From Sphingomonas sp. LY29 (GTDB lineage Bacteria > Pseudomonadota > Alphaproteobacteria > Sphingomonadales > Sphingomonadaceae), in assembly GCF_035593985.1 (NCBI RefSeq), contig NZ_CP141587.1:248001-312000 (forward strand): DNA of 64,000 bases, written 5' to 3'. The notes under the pieces were generated by a model. It saw only the letters and a program-made list of their open reading frames with translations, did no database searches and was not told where the DNA came from. A program made the position numbers and the translations under genes. Shown one piece after another: positions 45,039 through 54,978 of the stretch. The number at the start of each line of letters is the position of its first letter. The stretch's first letter is position 1.

Positions 45039-47764
45039 CAGAATTGAGTCCCTACGTTGAATGAAAAGAGCTTGGTGTCGTCGCCTTCCTGCTTCAGCAG
45101 CGCCTTGGCGATGTCGATCCGCAGCGGACCGAACGGCGACGTCCAGTTGACGCCAATGCCGACCGAAAGGCGAGGCTTGGCGGAATTGCCGACGAACTGC
45201 TCGGCAAAGCCCGGGGTGCGGATGTATCCGTTTGCGCCTTCGGTCGGACCGCACGAGGTCTGTGCACCGCCCGGCGTAAGCTGGAACGGCGTTCCCGTCG
45301 TATTCGCGGTCACTGGGGTGCAGGTCGCGATCACGTTGGTCAGGACGGGCGGCGTCAGCTTCCAGAGCGAGCCGACGTCGACAAATGCCGACGGACGGAT
45401 ACCAAGGTTGCGAAGACCAGCACTCGTCGGGAACTCGAGCTCAAGGCGACCCATGTAATAGGCGCGGCCCCCAAGCGAATCGCTCACGACATCGTCGCTC
45501 GCCTCGGTCAGATTGCCAACTTCGTCGTACGGGATGCGCTGGATGCGCGGACCGATGCCGCGGATGTCGAAGCCACGAAGCTGGGCACCGTAGAAACGGT
45601 CATTCAAGCGGATCGCATCGCGTCCCTCGCCGGGCGATTTCTGCAGCGGGTGGATGTAACCGGCCTCGGCATGCGCCGAGAGGATGAAGCCGGCCGGGAG
45701 ACCGAAATACTTCGTGCCGTCGATGCGGCTGCGCAGATATTTCACGTCGCCGCCAAGCCCGGCGAAATCCTGACTGAGGATCACGCGCTGGCCGCGGGTC
45801 GCGCGGATGCTGTTCGTGTTGTCGTATGCGACCGTGTAGCCGATCGACGACGTCATCCGCTTTCCGATTTCGTCGCAAAGATAACGGCCCGCGAGCAGCG
45901 GATTACACTCCAGCCCGAGCGGACCGGCCCCGTCGGGGTCGGTGTAGAAGGTATTCTTGTCGAGCGTGATGTTGTCCTGCTGCAGCGAGTAGCGCGTGCC
46001 GAACGTCACATATTCGGTCACCGGGAAGCCAAGCCGAAGCGCGCCACCGGTCTGCTTCTGGCCATAGGTGCGGTTGCGTTCCTCACCGATGAAGTTGAAG
46101 CTGTTGTAATCGCGACGGAAGACTTCGCCACCCAGCAGGATGTTGCGGTCGAAAAGGTAAGGCTCGGTGAAGCCGAGCGTCACCGATTTCGAATAGCGTG
46201 AGAAGTTCACACCGGCCTGGAGCTGCTGCCCCTTGCCCATGAAGTTGCTCTGCGCGATCGAGGCCGCAATGACGAACCGCTCGAGGCTGGAGTAGCCGGC
46301 CGACAATTGCAGCTGGCCGGTCGACTTTTCCTCGACGTCCAGGTTCAGGACGACGCGGTCAGGTGAAGACCCTTCCGCCTGCTTGATTTCGAGATTCTCC
46401 TGGAAGAAACCGAGGTTCTGAATGCGATCCTGGCTGCGCTTCAGCTTGAACGCGTTGAAGGCGTCGCCCTCGTTCAGGCGGAACTCGCGGCGAATGACCT
46501 TGTCGCGAGTGACCGTGTTGCCCTGGATGTTGATGCGCTCGATGTAGGTGCGCTGGGCTTCCCCGACTTCGAAGGTCACGTTCATCACGCGATTCTCGGC
46601 GTCGCGCTGGAAGTTCGGAGAAATGTCGGCGAACGCATAACCCTGCGCCCCGGCAAATTCGTTGAGCGCGGTGACGGTGTCTTCCACGGCCTTGGCATTG
46701 AACCAGGCCCCAGTCTTCATCGGCAGCAACGCTTTGATCTGCTCGGCGGTGAAGTCGCGGATCTGGCTTTCGGCCTCGACCGTGCCGAACTTGTAGCGCG
46801 GTCCTTCCTCGACGACGTAGGTGATGATGAAGTCGCGGCGGTCGGGCGTCAGCTCCGCCAGGGCCGAGACGACGCGGAAATCGGCGTAGCCCTGCGTCAG
46901 GTAAAAGGCGCGAAGCTTCTGCTGGTCGGCCGCGAGGCGGTCGGGATCGTAGCTGTCGTTCGACTTGATGAAGCCGAGCAGGCCACCAGCTTCACGCGTG
47001 AACATCTCCTTGCGGAGGCGTCCGTCGTCATATTGCTCGTTGCCGATGATGTTGATCGCGCGGACCTTGGACTTGTCACCCTCGGTGATCTCGAACACGA
47101 GATCGACGCGGTTCTGGTCGAGCTGGACGATCTTCGGTTCAACCGAGGCGGCGAAGCGGCCCTGCCGGCGATAGAGTTCAATGATCCGTTCGACGTCCGC
47201 ACGGACCTTCGACCGGGTGAAAATCTGGCGCGGGGCAAGCTTGATTTCGGGCGTGATCTTGTCCGCCTTGATGCGCTTGTTGCCCTCGAGCACGATGCGG
47301 TTGATGACCGGGTTCTCGCGCACCGTGATGACGAGGTTGCCGGTCTCGCCGCCGGCGATGACGACGTCGGCGAACAACTCGGTCGCGTAGAGGTCCTTCA
47401 GCGCCTGGTCGAGCGACTCCGCGCTATATTCGAGGCCCGGTGACAGGTTGGCGTAGGCACGGATCGTCTCGGGCTCGAGGCGCTCGGCCCCGCGCACCTG
47501 GATCGACCGGATCGTGCCCGCCTGCGCGCCTTGCGTGACCGCTACGGTCGCAGGCGGCGTTGGCGCAGCGGCCGGAGCCGTCTGCGTTGCCACCGGAGCG
47601 GGCGCGGGTGCCAGCGTGTCGGCAGGCGCAGGCTGCTCGGTCGCCTCGGGGGGCGGCGGGACGGCATCTTGCGCAAGGCTGGGAGCGGACCAGCCGCCCA
47701 GAACGGTTCCGGCGAGCAGGAGCCCACCAAAGCGCTTGGAGAAGTTATTGCTGCTGGAAATCAC
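45038..47764 (-). CDS. bamA: Outer membrane protein assembly factor BamA
   Basis: This 908-residue outer-membrane insertase has a signal peptide (LLLAGTVLGGWSAPSLAQ) and a Pro/Ala-rich linker of about 60 residues. Five POTRA repeats follow, starting IRSIQVRGAERLEPETI and including ERINIQGNTVTRDKVIRREF. A 16-strand barrel ends in the FNVGTQF C-terminal beta-signal. Barrel marks include GGEVFRRDYNSF and LRGFDIRGIGPR. The GTG at 47764 is used; a longer frame to 47854 reaches into rseP. The linker before POTRA 1 is longer than in E. coli. Confidence 0.94.
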   Translation of the reverse strand: MISSSNNFSKRFGGLLLAGTVLGGWSAPSLAQDAVPPPPEATEQPAPADTLAPAPAPVATQTAPAAAPTPPATVAVTQGAQAGTIRSIQVRGAERLEPETIRAYANLSPGLEYSAESLDQALKDLYATELFADVVIAGGETGNLVITVRENPVINRIVLEGNKRIKADKITPEIKLAPRQIFTRSKVRADVERIIELYRRQGRFAASVEPKIVQLDQNRVDLVFEITEGDKSKVRAINIIGNEQYDDGRLRKEMFTREAGGLLGFIKSNDSYDPDRLAADQQKLRAFYLTQGYADFRVVSALAELTPDRRDFIITYVVEEGPRYKFGTVEAESQIRDFTAEQIKALLPMKTGAWFNAKAVEDTVTALNEFAGAQGYAFADISPNFQRDAENRVMNVTFEVGEAQRTYIERINIQGNTVTRDKVIRREFRLNEGDAFNAFKLKRSQDRIQNLGFFQENLEIKQAEGSSPDRVVLNLDVEEKSTGQLQLSAGYSSLERFVIAASIAQSNFMGKGQQLQAGVNFSRYSKSVTLGFTEPYLFDRNILLGGEVFRRDYNSFNFIGEERNRTYGQKQTGGALRLGFPVTEYVTFGTRYSLQQDNITLDKNTFYTDPDGAGPLGLECNPLLAGRYLCDEIGKRMTSSIGYTVAYDNTNSIRATRGQRVILSQDFAGLGGDVKYLRSRIDGTKYFGLPAGFILSAHAEAGYIHPLQKSPGEGRDAIRLNDRFYGAQLRGFDIRGIGPRIQRIPYDEVGNLTEASDDVVSDSLGGRAYYMGRLELEFPTSAGLRNLGIRPSAFVDVGSLWKLTPPVLTNVIATCTPVTANTTGTPFQLTPGGAQTSCGPTEGANGYIRTPGFAEQFVGNSAKPRLSVGIGVNWTSPFGPLRIDIAKALLKQEGDDTKLFSFNVGTQF

Positions 47765-47846
47765 GCGTCCCCGCCCTAAGTTGCTGGATGACGAACGGAA
47801 ATTTTTCCGCTGCCCCCAAGATGAAATAGCCCCTGCCCCAACCGAC

Positions 47847-48977
47847 TTAACCAATCAAGCGCCCAAGCCCTTCGAACAGCCCGAACGAAGCCAGGTCGTT
47901 GGCGGTGGTGAACACGATTAGCGCCAACAAAAATGCCAACCCACCACGAAATGCCCAATCCTGCGCCCTCGCGCTCAACGGTCGCCGGCGAACCGCCTCC
48001 GCCGCATAGAAGACGAGGTGACCGCCATCCAGCATCGGAACTGGCAACAGGTTGATGAATCCCAGATTAATTGAGAACAGTGCGACCAGCTGAATGAACT
48101 CGAACGCGCCGAGCGACAGCTGCTGTCCGGCGATCTGAGCCATTTTCAGCGGACCGCCGAGATCCTTGGTCGACCGCCGACCGGTAATGATCTGTGCCAA
48201 GCCATCGACCATCGATCGGGTGAGCGCTACCGTATAGCCAGCAGCGGCGGGGATCGCGGCCACGGGAGAAACCCGCTCGAACTCGCGTTTCGGACGCGCC
48301 ACCCCCAGCTGGCCGAGCCGGAATTTCTGTCCGAATTCGTCGGTCATTTCGAACGCGCCGATCGTCGCCGGGATCTCACGCACCGACCCCTGACGTTCGA
48401 CCGCGATGACAACGCGCTCGTCCGGGCGGATCGACACGATCCGCTGGATATCCTCGAAGCGGTCAGTCGACTGGCCCGCAATGCTCATCAGTCGGTCACC
48501 GACCTGCAGCCCTGCGGAAACGGCCGCGCTCCCCGGCTGGAGGGCGGCGACCACCGGCGGCGTGCTCGGGCGTCCAAGGACCGCAAAAAAGGCTGCGAAG
48601 ATCGCGATCGCCAGCAGGAAATTGGCGACGGGTCCGGCCAGCACGACGAGAAACCGCTGCCACCATGGCTTGTTGTGAAAAGCCTTGGCGCGCTGCTCGG
48701 GTGCAAGATCGGCATCGGCGCCTGCCTGGCTCGCCGCATTCATGTCGCCCACGAATTTGACGTATCCACCAAGCGGCAGCCAGCCAATCTTCCAACGGGT
48801 GCCGCGCTTGTCGGTCCAGCCGGCGACCTCGCGCCCGAAGCCGATCGAAAATGTGTCGGCACCGATCCCGAACCATCGGGCGACAAGATAATGGCCCATC
48901 TCGTGAATGAAGACGAGCGGTCCGATCGCGCACAGGAAAGCGATGGCGATGAACCATAGCGGCGGCTGGGCAAACAT
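47847..48977 (-). CDS. rseP: Site-2 protease RseP
   Basis: This 376-residue intramembrane zinc protease has the HEMGH motif at residues 25-29 in the first membrane helix, and GGYVKFVGD after it. One PDZ domain is evident (VVAALQPGSAAVSAGLQVGDRL), and the second zinc ligand region NLLPVPMLDGGHLVFY lies in a late helix. It cleaves anti-sigma factors and signal peptide remnants in the inner membrane. The start shares a base with the dxr stop (TGATG). Confidence 0.95.
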   Translation of the reverse strand: MFAQPPLWFIAIAFLCAIGPLVFIHEMGHYLVARWFGIGADTFSIGFGREVAGWTDKRGTRWKIGWLPLGGYVKFVGDMNAASQAGADADLAPEQRAKAFHNKPWWQRFLVVLAGPVANFLLAIAIFAAFFAVLGRPSTPPVVAALQPGSAAVSAGLQVGDRLMSIAGQSTDRFEDIQRIVSIRPDERVVIAVERQGSVREIPATIGAFEMTDEFGQKFRLGQLGVARPKREFERVSPVAAIPAAAGYTVALTRSMVDGLAQIITGRRSTKDLGGPLKMAQIAGQQLSLGAFEFIQLVALFSINLGFINLLPVPMLDGGHLVFYAAEAVRRRPLSARAQDWAFRGGLAFLLALIVFTTANDLASFGLFEGLGRLIG

Positions 48978-50140
48978 CAGGCGGCTAGCTCACGCATCAT
49001 TCCGGCGCACTGGTCGCGAGTCCGGCGATCGATGTCGATGACATCAGCGATGGAGCGAGGCGCGGTGGCGCTGGTTCGCTCCAAAGCCTGCTCGACCAAC
49101 TTCGCAATATCGAGGAATCCCAGTCGCCTGTCGAGGAAAGCGGCGACCGCTTCCTCGTTGGCGGCGTTCAGGACGATCGGCGCCGCACCGCCCTGTTCGA
49201 GCGCATGACGCGCCAGCCTCAACGCCGGAAAACGCTCCGGATCGGGCGTTTCGAAGCTCAACGACCCGATCGTCGGCAGGTCGAGCCTGTCCACCGGCGT
49301 GTGCATGCGATCAGGATAAGCCAGCGTGTGCGCGATGGGAATGCGCATGTCGGGGCTGCCCATCTGCGCCAGCACGGTTCCGTCGACATATTCGACCATC
49401 GAATGGATCACCGACTGCGGATGAACCAAGATGTCGATGCGCTCGGACGGCAGGTCGAATAGGTGGGATGCCTCGATCAGCTCGAGGCCCTTGTTCATCA
49501 TCGTTGCCGAATCGACGCTGATCTTGGCGCCCATCGACCAGTTAGGATGCGCGACGGCCTGCTCGGGCGTCACCGTTTCCATTGCAGCACGCTCGCGTTC
49601 GCGGAACGGGCCGCCGCTCGCGGTCAGGATAATCTTTGCAACATCTTGCGAACGGCTGCCGACAAGGCATTGAAAGATTGCATTATGTTCGCTGTCGACC
49701 GGAAGAATGACGGCGCCGCTCGCGGTCGCCGCTTCGGTCATTAGCGCCCCTGCGGTGACCAAGGCTTCCTTATTGGCCAAGGCCACGGTCCGCCCCCGTT
49801 CGACGGCAGCCATGACGGGTTCGAGGCCGGCACATCCCACGATTGCTGCCATGACCCAGTCGGCGGTCTCCGCCGCCGCCTCGATCAGCGCATCCCGGCC
49901 CGAAGCGGCGCGACATCCGCTGCCGGCCAGGCGCTCGCTCAATTCCGCTTCAAGCGCCGCATCATCGATGACCGCCAGCTTCGCATTGGTCCGTCGCGCC
50001 GCGTTGGCAAGCGCCTCGACGTTCTTGGCCGCGGTCAGCGCAACGACTTCGAAACGATCGGGTTCACGCTCGACAAGATCCAGGGTCGATGTTCCCACCG
50101 ACCCGGTCGCACCGAGAACGGTGACGGTCTTGCGGGTCAC
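48977..50140 (-). CDS. dxr: 1-deoxy-D-xylulose 5-phosphate reductoisomerase
   Basis: This 387-residue NADPH enzyme makes methylerythritol phosphate, the first committed MEP pathway step. It has the nucleotide-binding VTVLGATGSVGTSTLDLV, ALANKEALVTAGAL, PVDSEHNAIFQCL with metal-binding residues, LTASGGPFR, WSMGAKISVDSATMMNKGLE and HPQSVIHSMVEYVDG. It overlaps cdsA by 4 bp (ATGA). The bifunctional ispDF at 20.6-21.7 kb provides later steps. Confidence 0.96.
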   Translation of the reverse strand: MTRKTVTVLGATGSVGTSTLDLVEREPDRFEVVALTAAKNVEALANAARRTNAKLAVIDDAALEAELSERLAGSGCRAASGRDALIEAAAETADWVMAAIVGCAGLEPVMAAVERGRTVALANKEALVTAGALMTEAATASGAVILPVDSEHNAIFQCLVGSRSQDVAKIILTASGGPFRERERAAMETVTPEQAVAHPNWSMGAKISVDSATMMNKGLELIEASHLFDLPSERIDILVHPQSVIHSMVEYVDGTVLAQMGSPDMRIPIAHTLAYPDRMHTPVDRLDLPTIGSLSFETPDPERFPALRLARHALEQGGAAPIVLNAANEEAVAAFLDRRLGFLDIAKLVEQALERTSATAPRSIADVIDIDRRTRDQCAGMMRELAA

Positions 50141-50787
50141 AGCACGCCTGCCAGCATCAGGCCAGCCGTCAGCGCTGCCACCGGGACGAGCCCATCGATG
50201 CGGTCGAGGAGGCCGCCATGCCCCGGCAGCCAGCGTCCACTGTCCTTAACCCCTGCTCTGCGCTTAAGACCGCTTTCGAAAAGGTCTCCGACCTGTGCGA
50301 TCACCGCGAAAGGTGCCGCCAGCCAGAGCAGGAGGCTCGGCAGGTTCGCGGCAGTGACCCAGGCCCAGCTCAGTAAGGCTGCGCTGATGACCCCTCCGAC
50401 TAGTCCGGCAATGGTCTTGTTGGGACTGATTGCGGGCGCAAGCTTCGGACCGCCGATCGCGCGGCCGGCGAAAAAGGCCCCGATGTCGGTCGACCAGACC
50501 ACGATGAACACCCAGATCAGAAGGTCCGGCCCCAGTCCGATGCCCTCGAATTCGGCTCGCTCGCGAATCCATAACACCGATACGGCCGGGATCAGGCAAT
50601 AGAAGAAGCCCGCGAGCTTCCACCCGAAGCCCCACTGCCGAACAATGCGCGTCCATTCGACGTACATCACCGTCGCGGCCAGCGCGATCATCAGCGCAAA
50701 ACCGGTCCCCCCGATCGCCGAGAGCGCGAGTGCCACCACGATCAGGATCGCCCCGACGATCGAGCGCTTGGCTAGCTCGGTGATCAT
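50137..50787 (-). CDS. cdsA: Phosphatidate cytidylyltransferase
   Basis: This 216-residue membrane enzyme makes CDP-diacylglycerol. It has about six membrane segments and the C-terminal CDS signature region (SGRWLPGHGGLLDRIDGLVPVA), with VWSTDIGAFFAGRAIGGPKLAPAISPNKTIAG before it. It is shorter than the 270-290 residues common in other bacteria because the N-terminus has fewer helices. The ATG at 50787 overlaps the uppS stop (ATGA). Confidence 0.94.
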   Translation of the reverse strand: MITELAKRSIVGAILIVVALALSAIGGTGFALMIALAATVMYVEWTRIVRQWGFGWKLAGFFYCLIPAVSVLWIRERAEFEGIGLGPDLLIWVFIVVWSTDIGAFFAGRAIGGPKLAPAISPNKTIAGLVGGVISAALLSWAWVTAANLPSLLLWLAAPFAVIAQVGDLFESGLKRRAGVKDSGRWLPGHGGLLDRIDGLVPVAALTAGLMLAGVL

Positions 50788-51536
50788 CGCCCGCCGAACC
50801 GCCGCTGCCGCGCAGCGAAATCGCTGAGCGCGCCGAGGAAGCAAGCCTTGTCGAAGTCGGGCCACAGCGTGTCGACGAAGAGCAATTCGGCGTAAGCCGC
50901 CTGCCATAGAAGGAAATTCGACAGCCGCTTTTCACCCGACGTCCGGATCAAAAGGTCGAGCGGAGGCCATTCGCTGGTCATCAACTCGGCATCCATCGCC
51001 GCTTCGTCGATTGCGTCGGCCGCAAGCTCGCCTTTGGAAACGCGGTCCGCGAGCCGACGCGCCGCGCCGACGATTTCCGATCGCGATCCGTAATTAAGCG
51101 CGATCACCAACGTCAGCCGGCAATTGTTCGCGGTTTGCTCGACGGCTCGCTCGAGCCGATCGACGAGATCGTTGCCGAACGGACGATGGTCGCCGATCAG
51201 GCACAGGCGCACGCCTTCACGATCGAGCTCGGCCAATTCGCGGTCGAGATAAAAGCGCAACAAGCCCTTGAGGTCGCTGACTTCTTCTTCAGATCGACGC
51301 CAGTTCTCGGAGGAGAACGCGTACAGCGTCAGCACCTCCACCCCGGCTTCCACCGCCGCCCGAAGCGTCTTTCGAACGGCTTCGGCGCCGGCGCGGTGGC
51401 CGGCGACACGCGGCAAGCCCTTGCGAGCCGCCCATCGACCGTTGCCGTCCATGATTATCGCGACGTGCCGGGGAACGGCGGGCGCCCCGCCGCCCAAGGC
51501 TTCAGGCCCCGAGGTTACGGCGGGAGTCACGCTCAC
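50784..51536 (-). CDS. uppS: Isoprenyl (undecaprenyl) diphosphate synthase
   Basis: This 250-residue cis-prenyltransferase makes the lipid carrier for cell-wall and polysaccharide synthesis. It has the catalytic [41 protein letters not shown], and the C-terminal [20 protein letters not shown] 15-20-residue Pro/Ala-rich N-terminal extension precedes the catalytic motif. The start overlaps the frr stop by 4 bp. Confidence 0.96.
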   Translation of the reverse strand: MSVTPAVTSGPEALGGGAPAVPRHVAIIMDGNGRWAARKGLPRVAGHRAGAEAVRKTLRAAVEAGVEVLTLYAFSSENWRRSEEEVSDLKGLLRFYLDRELAELDREGVRLCLIGDHRPFGNDLVDRLERAVEQTANNCRLTLVIALNYGSRSEIVGAARRLADRVSKGELAADAIDEAAMDAELMTSEWPPLDLLIRTSGEKRLSNFLLWQAAYAELLFVDTLWPDFDKACFLGALSDFAARQRRFGGR

Positions 51537-52090
51537 TTGCCGAGGATTTCCTGTTCCTTGGCGTGCGCGGCGGCATCGATGTCCTTGATCGTGTCGTCGG
51601 TCATCTTCTGGACTTCGGTCTCCAGGCGCTTGCGCTCATCCTCGCTGATTTCGCCTTTCTTTTCATCGACTTTCAGGGCGTCATTGCCATCGCGACGAAC
51701 GTTGCGAACTGCGATGCGCGCCTTTTCCGCATATTGACCCGACAGCTTCGCAAGCTCCTTGCGGCGCTCCTCGGTCAGATCGGGGATGGGCAGGCGAATC
51801 ACTTGGCCGTCGACGATCGGGTTGATGCCAAGGCCGGCATTGCGGATCGCCTTTTCGACGGGCGTCACATTCGAGCGGTCCCACACCTGCACCGAAAGCA
51901 TGCGCGGCTCGGGCACCGACACTGTCGCGACCTGATTGAGCGGCATGTTCGCGCCGTAAACCTCGACCTGGATTGGATCGAGCAATGCGGTCGACGCGCG
52001 ACCGGTGCGAAGACCGACCAGGTCGCTCTTGAGGCTTTCGGTCGCGCCGGCCATGCGGCGCTGGATGTCGGTCTTGTCGTAGGCGGGCAT
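51533..52090 (-). CDS. frr: Ribosome recycling factor
   Basis: This 185-residue factor splits post-termination ribosomes with EF-G. The family pattern is complete: [78 protein letters not shown], and the C-terminal three-helix bundle with RRDGNDALK. It begins 3 bases after the pyrH stop, as in the standard operon. Confidence 0.97.
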   Translation of the reverse strand: MPAYDKTDIQRRMAGATESLKSDLVGLRTGRASTALLDPIQVEVYGANMPLNQVATVSVPEPRMLSVQVWDRSNVTPVEKAIRNAGLGINPIVDGQVIRLPIPDLTEERRKELAKLSGQYAEKARIAVRNVRRDGNDALKVDEKKGEISEDERKRLETEVQKMTDDTIKDIDAAAHAKEQEILGK

Positions 52091-52093
52091 CTC

Positions 52094-52816
52094 TTACTCC
52101 TCGTTTTGCACGATCGTCGCGGTTCCGCGTCCGGCCAGCACCTCGGCAAGGTTGCCGGGCTGGCGCAGGTTGAACACGACGATGGGGATATTATTGTCTC
52201 GGCACAGCGCCACCGCGGAGGCGTCCATCACCTTCAAATCATCGGCCAGCACCCGGTCGAAGCCGATGCGGTCGTAACGCTTGGCGGTGCTGACCTTCTT
52301 CGGATCGGCGTCGTAGATGCCGTCGACGCTCGTGCCCTTGAACAGTGCGCCGCACTTCATCTCGGCGGCGCGAAGCGCGGCACCGGTGTCGGTCGTGAAA
52401 TAGGGGCTGCCGACGCCTGCCGCGAAAATCACGACGCGGCCTTTTGCGAGGTGACGCTCGGCGCGGCGACGGATCACCGGCTCGCACACCTGGTCCATCT
52501 TGATCGCCGACTGGACGCGGGTCTCGACGCCCATCTGCTCCAGCGCGTTCTGGACGGCGAGCGCATTCATGACGGTCGCCAGCATGCCCATGTAATCGGC
52601 CTGGGCGCGGTCCATGCCCTTGGCGGCGCCGGCCATGCCGCGGAAGATGTTGCCGCCGCCGATGACCAGGCAGATCTCGAAGCCCTGCTCCTTGGCGCCT
52701 TTGATTTCGGCGGCCATGCCCGCGACGGTGTCGGTGTCGATCCCGAACTGGCCGGGACCCATCAAGGCCTCGCCCGACAGCTTCAGCAGGATACGGTTGA
52801 AGCGGGGGCGGGTCAT
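52094..52816 (-). CDS. pyrH: UMP kinase
   Basis: This 240-residue hexameric bacterial-type kinase phosphorylates UMP. It shows [57 protein letters not shown] and the late [11 protein letters not shown]. The ATG at 52816 fits the family start; the longer frame upstream crosses the tsf-pyrH gap. That gap holds an imperfect hairpin listed separately. Confidence 0.97.
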   Translation of the reverse strand: MTRPRFNRILLKLSGEALMGPGQFGIDTDTVAGMAAEIKGAKEQGFEICLVIGGGNIFRGMAGAAKGMDRAQADYMGMLATVMNALAVQNALEQMGVETRVQSAIKMDQVCEPVIRRRAERHLAKGRVVIFAAGVGSPYFTTDTGAALRAAEMKCGALFKGTSVDGIYDADPKKVSTAKRYDRIGFDRVLADDLKVMDASAVALCRDNNIPIVVFNLRQPGNLAEVLAGRGTATIVQNEE

Positions 52817-52847
52817 GAAGGCTCCTGGCTGAACCCCGATGCGACAA

Positions 52848-52881
52848 CGGGGCAGGAGCGCTTTAAGACGCCCCTGCCCCG
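52848..52881 (-). repeat. Inverted repeat in the tsf-pyrH gap
   Basis: CGGGGCAGG (52848-52856) pairs with CCTGCCCCG (52873-52881); an inner GCG/CGC extends the stem past one mismatch. No T-run follows on either strand, so it is not a clear terminator. It could reduce read-through from tsf into pyrH or protect a 3' end. Confidence 0.5.
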
Positions 52882-52916
52882 CTGCCAACCATGCATTATT
52901 CGATCGATCGATCGCT

Positions 52917-53861
52917 TCAGGCGACCGGCTCGCTCTTCTTGACGCCAGCGGCGGCGGCGACTTCGGCCGCGAAGTCGCTCGACTCGCGCTCGATGCCTTC
53001 GCCAAGCTGGAAGCGCTCGAACGCCTTAAGCGTGATCGGCGATCCAGCATCCTTGCCGGCCTGCGCGACGACGTCGGCGACCGGGGTCTTGCCGTCGATC
53101 ACGAACAGCTGGCTCGTCAGGGCATTTTCCTTCGCGAATTTGGCCATCGTGCCGTCGACCATCTTCTCGACGATGTTGGCAGGCTTGCCGCTTTCATTGG
53201 CCTTCTCAACTGCTATCGCACGCTCGCGCGCCAGCAGGTCGGCGTCGAGGCCGTCAGCGTTGAGCGCCAGCGGATTGGCCGCTGCGATGTGCATCGCCAA
53301 CTGCTTGCCCAGCGCGACGAGCGTATCGGTCGGCGCAGCGCTCTCCAGCGCGACGAGCACGCCGATCTTGCCGAGGTTCGGGACGACCGCATTGTGGACG
53401 TAGCTGACAACGGCGCCTTCGGCGACCTCGAGCACGGCAGAACGACGCAGAGACTGGTTCTCGCCGATCGTCGCGATGTTGTTGGTCAGCGCTTCCTCGA
53501 CCGTGCCACCCGACGGGTAGGCTGCGCCCTTAAGCGCTTCGATGTCGCCGCCGGTGCCGAGCGCCAGCGTCGCGACGTCACGGACGAAGCCCTGGAACTG
53601 CTCATTCTTCGCGACGAAGTCGGTTTCGGAGTTCACTTCGACCACCGCGCCACGGCGACCGTCGACGGTGACGCCGACCAAGCCTTCGGCGGCCGTGCGG
53701 CCAGCCTTCTTGGCAGCGGCAGCGAGGCCCTTGGCGCGCAGCCAGTCGACCGACGCTTCCATCTCGCCATTGTTTTCGGCGAGCGCCTTCTTGCAGTCCA
53801 TCATCCCGGCGCCAGTGCGCTCACGAAGTTCCTTTACCGAAGCGGCAGTGATCTCGGCCAT
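52917..53861 (-). CDS. tsf: Elongation factor Ts
   Basis: This 314-residue nucleotide exchange factor for EF-Tu has the N-terminal UBA-like [22 protein letters not shown], the core [34 protein letters not shown], the [11 protein letters not shown] segment, and a C-terminal coiled region. It is about 30 residues longer than E. coli EF-Ts. It lies between rpsB and pyrH with hairpin-bearing gaps on both sides. Confidence 0.97.
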   Translation of the reverse strand: MAEITAASVKELRERTGAGMMDCKKALAENNGEMEASVDWLRAKGLAAAAKKAGRTAAEGLVGVTVDGRRGAVVEVNSETDFVAKNEQFQGFVRDVATLALGTGGDIEALKGAAYPSGGTVEEALTNNIATIGENQSLRRSAVLEVAEGAVVSYVHNAVVPNLGKIGVLVALESAAPTDTLVALGKQLAMHIAAANPLALNADGLDADLLARERAIAVEKANESGKPANIVEKMVDGTMAKFAKENALTSQLFVIDGKTPVADVVAQAGKDAGSPITLKAFERFQLGEGIERESSDFAAEVAAAAGVKKSEPVA

Positions 53862-53881
53862 GTGAATTTCCTTTTCTCTTC

Positions 53882-53898
53882 CCCCGCTCGACGCGGGG
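53882..53898 (-). repeat. Short hairpin upstream of tsf
   Basis: CCCCGC and GCGGGG (6-bp stem, 5-base loop) lie 20 bases before the tsf start, just ahead of the GAAGAGAAAAGGAAA ribosome-binding region on the minus strand. It may influence tsf translation or mark an RNA processing site. Confidence 0.4.
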
Positions 53899-53902
53899 AA
53901 AA

Positions 53903-53941
53903 TGTTGAAAGGGAGGGCACCGTCATGTGACGGCCCCTCCC
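53903..53941 (-). terminator. Attenuator/terminator-like hairpin between rpsB and tsf
   Basis: On the minus strand GGGAGGG and CCCTCCC form the outer 7-bp arms, and CCGTCA/TGACGG extend the stem inside; TTTCAACATTTT follows. A second, weaker CCCTCC/GGAGGG hairpin lies at 53950-53967. Partial termination here would set the ratio of S2 to EF-Ts, as is known for rpsB-tsf operons elsewhere. Confidence 0.6.
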
Positions 53942-53977
53942 CTCGAACCCCTCCCGCAAGCAGGAGGGAAAGATGAG

Positions 53978-54733
53978 TTAAGCCTCGAGCGCGGCTTCGA
54001 CCGGAGGCTCGGCCATCGCGCCAATGTCTTCGCCGCGGGCCTGGGCGTTGCCCGACTTGCCCTGACTCGCCGCGCTTGCAACCGCTTCCGAATAGAGGCG
54101 GATCGCACGGCTGGCGTCGTCGTTGCCCGGAACCGGGAAGGCGATGCCCTGCGGATTCGAGTTCGAATCCAGGATCGCGATGACAGGAATGCCAAGGACG
54201 TTGGCTTCCTTGATCGCCAGCTCTTCCTTGTTGGTGTCGATTACGAACATCACGTCGGGCAGGCCGCCCATGTCGCGAATGCCGCCGAGGCTGAGCTCGA
54301 GCTTGTCGCGCTCGCGCGTCAGCTGAAGGACTTCCTTCTTGGTCAGGCCGGCCGTGTCGCCCGTCAGCTGCTCTTCAAGGCTCTTAAAGCGCTTGATCGA
54401 GTTGGAAATCGTCTTCCAGTTGGTCAGCATGCCGCCGAGCCAGCGATGGTTGACGAAGTGCTGGCCCGATTGGCGAGCAGCTTCCGCCACCGCGTCCTGC
54501 GCCTGGCGCTTGGTGCCGACGAACAGGACCTTGCCGCCACGGGCGACGGTCTGCTGAACGAAGTCGAGCGCGCGGGCGAAAAGCGGAACGCTCTGCGAAA
54601 GATCGATAATGTGAACGCCGTTGCGATCGCCGAAGATGTACGGCTTCATCCGCGGGTTCCAGCGGTGGGTCTGGTGGCCAAAATGGGCGCCAGCTTCGAG
54701 CAATTGCTGCATCGTGACGACGGGAGTCGCCAT
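53978..54733 (-). CDS. rpsB: 30S ribosomal protein S2
   Basis: This 251-residue ribosomal protein has [20 protein letters not shown], the [16 protein letters not shown] segment, [27 protein letters not shown] and [20 protein letters not shown] low-complexity Ala/Glu tail ends it. It is the promoter-proximal gene of the rpsB-tsf-pyrH-frr-uppS-cdsA-dxr-rseP-bamA-skp-fabZ cluster. Confidence 0.97.
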   Translation of the reverse strand: MATPVVTMQQLLEAGAHFGHQTHRWNPRMKPYIFGDRNGVHIIDLSQSVPLFARALDFVQQTVARGGKVLFVGTKRQAQDAVAEAARQSGQHFVNHRWLGGMLTNWKTISNSIKRFKSLEEQLTGDTAGLTKKEVLQLTRERDKLELSLGGIRDMGGLPDVMFVIDTNKEELAIKEANVLGIPVIAILDSNSNPQGIAFPVPGNDDASRAIRLYSEAVASAASQGKSGNAQARGEDIGAMAEPPVEAALEA

Positions 54734-54884
54734 AGGATAGTCTCCTTCCGGTTAAGCCTCGGCGGGTCCGCGTAACCGATCGCAAGATCGGCACCGGTAT
54801 GTTGAACCCGCCTGTGGGATGGCCGGGCCTCTAACCGAGCCGTCCCGCAATTTCAAGCTCTTCACTCGCACCCGCATCGCAAAA

Positions 54885-54899
54885 GAACATAGTGGGAAC
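54885..54899 (+). promoter_or_regulatory. LexA-type box 1 (GAAC-N7-GAAC)
   Basis: GAAC, seven bases, GAAC is the direct-repeat operator known for LexA of alphaproteobacteria. This copy lies upstream of a TTGACG -35-like hexamer (54908-54913). Confidence 0.7.
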
Positions 54900-54907
54900 G
54901 AATTCGC

Positions 54908-54936
54908 TTGACGCGGCTGGAACGATACGAGAACAT
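54908..54936 (+). promoter_or_regulatory. Candidate promoter of the 73-residue membrane protein gene
   Basis: TTGACG at 54908-54913 and a weak GAACAT at 54931-54936 are 17 bases apart. LexA-type box 2 covers the spacer end and the -10 position. The -10 is a poor match, so the assignment rests mainly on the -35 and the operator arrangement. Confidence 0.45.
54920..54934 (+). promoter_or_regulatory. LexA-type box 2 (GAAC-N7-GAAC)
   Basis: A second exact GAAC-N7-GAAC. It would overlap RNA polymerase contacts if the promoter at 54908 is used, a typical repressor position. Confidence 0.75.
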
Positions 54937-54978
54937 CGTTCAGAACGAAGCGATTGCAATTCGATACGGAACGAAATC

